Shown piece after piece: positions 42,251-43,300 of a stretch of 43,300 bases of DNA. Each line of letters opens with the position of its first letter. The stretch's first letter is position 1. The DNA lies in NCBI GenBank assembly GCA_002315655.1, contig DCHO01000075.1:6763-50062 (forward strand), read 5' to 3'. The notes beneath the pieces are model-generated. The model was given only the letters and a program-made list of their open reading frames with translations. It ran no database searches and had not been told where the DNA came from. This DNA is from Christensenella sp. UBA1750 (lineage in GTDB: Bacteria; Bacillota; Clostridia; Christensenellales; UBA1750). A program made the translations under genes and the position numbers.

Positions 42251-42279
42251 ATTATACTAATAATACGGAAGCAAAGCAA
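42251..42279 (-). promoter_or_regulatory. Promoter of the radical SAM/HEAT operon
   Basis: Minus-strand -35 TTGCTT (42274-42279), 17-nt spacer, -10 TATAAT (42251-42256), about 60 nt before the start codon. The -35 and -10 hexamers are identical to those of the fused ABC importer operon. Confidence 0.82.
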
Positions 42280-42420
42280 GCGTTCGACAGCACAGGAAAA
42301 CTTTTTTCGGTCAAAACAAATCTTCCGATGCAACAATCATCGGGTAGAACTTCGGCGGCAAATTCTTTTTTACTTATATTCCTTTTTAAGGTTATTAAAG
42401 AATGCAGCAGAGAAGTCTTC

Positions 42421-42520
42421 ATGAAGCGTTTGCTTCACAAACATGAAGACGGGCGCTGCCTTTATGAAGACTTTCCCTGCGCTCCATAATGAAGCAAGGT
42501 CGCCTCATTTCTCCCGTTCT
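42421..42520. repeat. Degenerate repeat A, copy 1
   Basis: Begins ATGAAGCGTTTGCTTCACAA and ends CTCCCGTTCT. Copies lie at 42686-42784 (very similar) and 43194-43288 (more diverged). The core GCGTTTGCTTC is near-palindromic (GAAGC...GCTTC). It is followed by a C segment (42511-42576) that recurs at 42775-42849. Confidence 0.75.
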
Positions 42521-42568
42521 GATTCCTTCATCAGCGAAGCAACTTCATTTTTCAACAGCCTAATCAGA

Positions 42569-42665
42569 AGCGACTTCTCTATGTCCTTGTTGGCTGGCGG
42601 TATGAACTCGCCTATGCAGTTCTATACGATACAGATTCGCCGTTCTTTTTACCCGTCAATGCGCA
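42569..42665. repeat. Degenerate repeat B, copy 1 (recombinase tail fragment)
   Basis: GGCTGGCGGTATGA, then ctcgcctatgcagtt, up to ACCCGTCAATGCGC; it recurs at 42941-43034. Read on the minus strand it encodes a broken peptide (NCIGEFIPPANKDIEKS) matching the extreme C-terminus of large serine recombinases, with in-frame stops. Confidence 0.7.
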
Positions 42666-42685
42666 CTGATTGGTGCGCATTGTTA

Positions 42686-42784
42686 ATGAAGCGTTTGCTT
42701 CACAAAAATGAAGTCGTGCGTTGCCTTTATGAAGACTTTCCCTGCACTCCATAATGAAGAAAAGTCACCGTTTTCTCCCGTTCT
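42686..42784. repeat. Degenerate repeat A, copy 2
   Basis: Second copy of repeat A, about 265 bp after the first, with the same start (ATGAAGCGTTTGCTTCACAA) and the same CTCCCGTTCT end. Confidence 0.75.
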
Positions 42785-42934
42785 TTCGTTCTTATTTCTT
42801 CATTAGCGAAGCGTTTTCATTTTTCATTAGCCTCGACAGAGGCGACTCCATTTAAAAAAGCACTTGCCTTAGGTGGTGCAAATCAGGAATTTTCAATCCC
42901 CAAAAAACAGCATCGTATGGTATGTATTTATAGG

Positions 42935-43114
42935 CTATGCCGATTTTTCTATGTTCTTGGTGGCTGGCGGTATGATCTCGCCTATGCAGTTCCATACGAT
43001 ACGGATTCGCTGTTCCTTCTACCCGTCAATGCGCTTTGACTGGTGCAAATGGATTTTCTCAACGAACTCCCGGATGGTTTCGTCGGACAGCTCTTTCACA
43101 TCGGTGTACTTCAT
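42935..43114 (-). pseudogene. C-terminal remnant of a large serine recombinase, includes repeat B copy 2
   Basis: Minus-strand frame from 43114: MKYTDVKELSDETIREFVEK, then IHLHQSKRIDG, a TAG stop at 43019-43021, then in the same frame KEQRIRIVWNCIGEIIPP to a stop at 42935. The pattern (Y-T-D-x-x-E-L, then E-x-V-E-K-I, then K-R-x-x-x-R-I-x-I-x-x-x-x-I-G) is the DUF4368-type C-terminus of Tn4451/TndX-like site-specific recombinases. No catalytic domain is present, so this is a scar. Confidence 0.75.
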
Positions 43115-43193
43115 CACAATGGCAATACAGATGATTTAATTAGTATCAACGCAGCGGTTAATAGCGGTTAATAGATCTGCGTTATATTTAATT

Positions 43194-43288
43194 AAGTGTT
43201 TGCTTCGCAATCATGTAGTCGGGCGCTGCCCTAATGAAGATGGTACTTCGCACCTAATGAAGCAAAGTCTCCATATTTCTCCCGTTCT
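43194..43288. repeat. Degenerate repeat A, copy 3
   Basis: Most diverged copy: AAGTGTTTGCTTCGCAATCATG, GGGCGCTGCC, ending CTCCCGTTCT near the window edge. A short direct repeat, AGCGGTTAAT twice, lies just before it (43153-43173). Confidence 0.65.
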
Positions 43289-43300
43289 CTCGTTCTCATT

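Noticed and set aside
42443..42754. 103-codon plus-strand open frame
   Set aside because: Translation of the A-C-B repeat unit with no ribosome binding site; the minus strand shows recombinase remnants instead.
42421..43288. CRISPR array
   Set aside because: Repeats are about 100 bp, unevenly spaced and diverged, without short regular spacers or cas genes.

Overview
The window looks like the chromosome of an anaerobic, low-oxygen Firmicute of the class Clostridia, most likely an Oscillospiraceae/Ruminococcaceae-type gut bacterium (inference). Supporting features are near-consensus sigma-A promoters (TTGACA/TATAAT with 16-17 nt spacers), strong AGGAGG ribosome binding sites, a T-box leader on thrS, a c-di-GMP-I riboswitch, a glycyl radical enzyme with its activase, LuxS and several radical SAM proteins. 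Base composition is moderately GC-rich in genes and AT-rich between them.

Left part (1-7,220). A truncated membrane-protein gene lies behind a c-di-GMP-I riboswitch with its own promoter and terminator. It is followed by a small 6-TM protein, then the leftward run thrS - asd - mscL - NUDIX under a thrS T-box, a hypoxanthine-DNA glycosylase/Dabb pair, and an XRE-cupin regulator.

Second part (7,221-17,475). A leftward cluster encodes an SGNH esterase, a PhnP-like metallo-beta-lactamase-fold hydrolase, LuxS, an ECF-S-like membrane protein and a GNAT. An MTA/SAH nucleosidase follows with its own promoter, so both enzymes of SAH detoxification (nucleosidase then LuxS) are present. Next come an NSS sodium symporter, tRNA-Leu(GAG), and a three-gene surface-glycan set (UGM-like flavoprotein, GT-C-type membrane glycosyltransferase, GtrA flippase-like).

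Third part (17,476-33,950). A five-gene leftward operon begins with a very unusual 1389-aa all-in-one ABC importer: three substrate-binding modules with swapped lobe order, then permease, ATPase and a degenerate HATPase-like tail. It continues with GNAT, alpha/beta hydrolase, GH13 and MATE. A 1077-aa CehA/McbA-like plus (alpha/alpha)6 glycosidase-like fusion follows. Divergent from it is an operon of beta-propeller, glycyl radical enzyme (non-canonical GCNQ active-site motif) and activase.

Fourth part (33,950-43,300). A second, shorter copy of the all-in-one ABC importer is broken by one extra base in a G5 run. Convergent with it is the most interesting locus: a 777-aa protein with two complete radical SAM/SPASM modules, followed by three HEAT-like repeat proteins. 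Two of these are membrane-anchored and end in a tail carrying repeated His-Xaa-Asp motifs (five and four copies, none elsewhere in the proteins) plus a shared SSDC element and a shared LxxFxxxF C-terminus. I propose that the twin maturase modifies these tails, analogous to but distinct from the His-Xaa-Ser and triceptide systems. The right end is non-coding and holds degenerate repeats and decayed copies of the C-terminus of a large serine recombinase.
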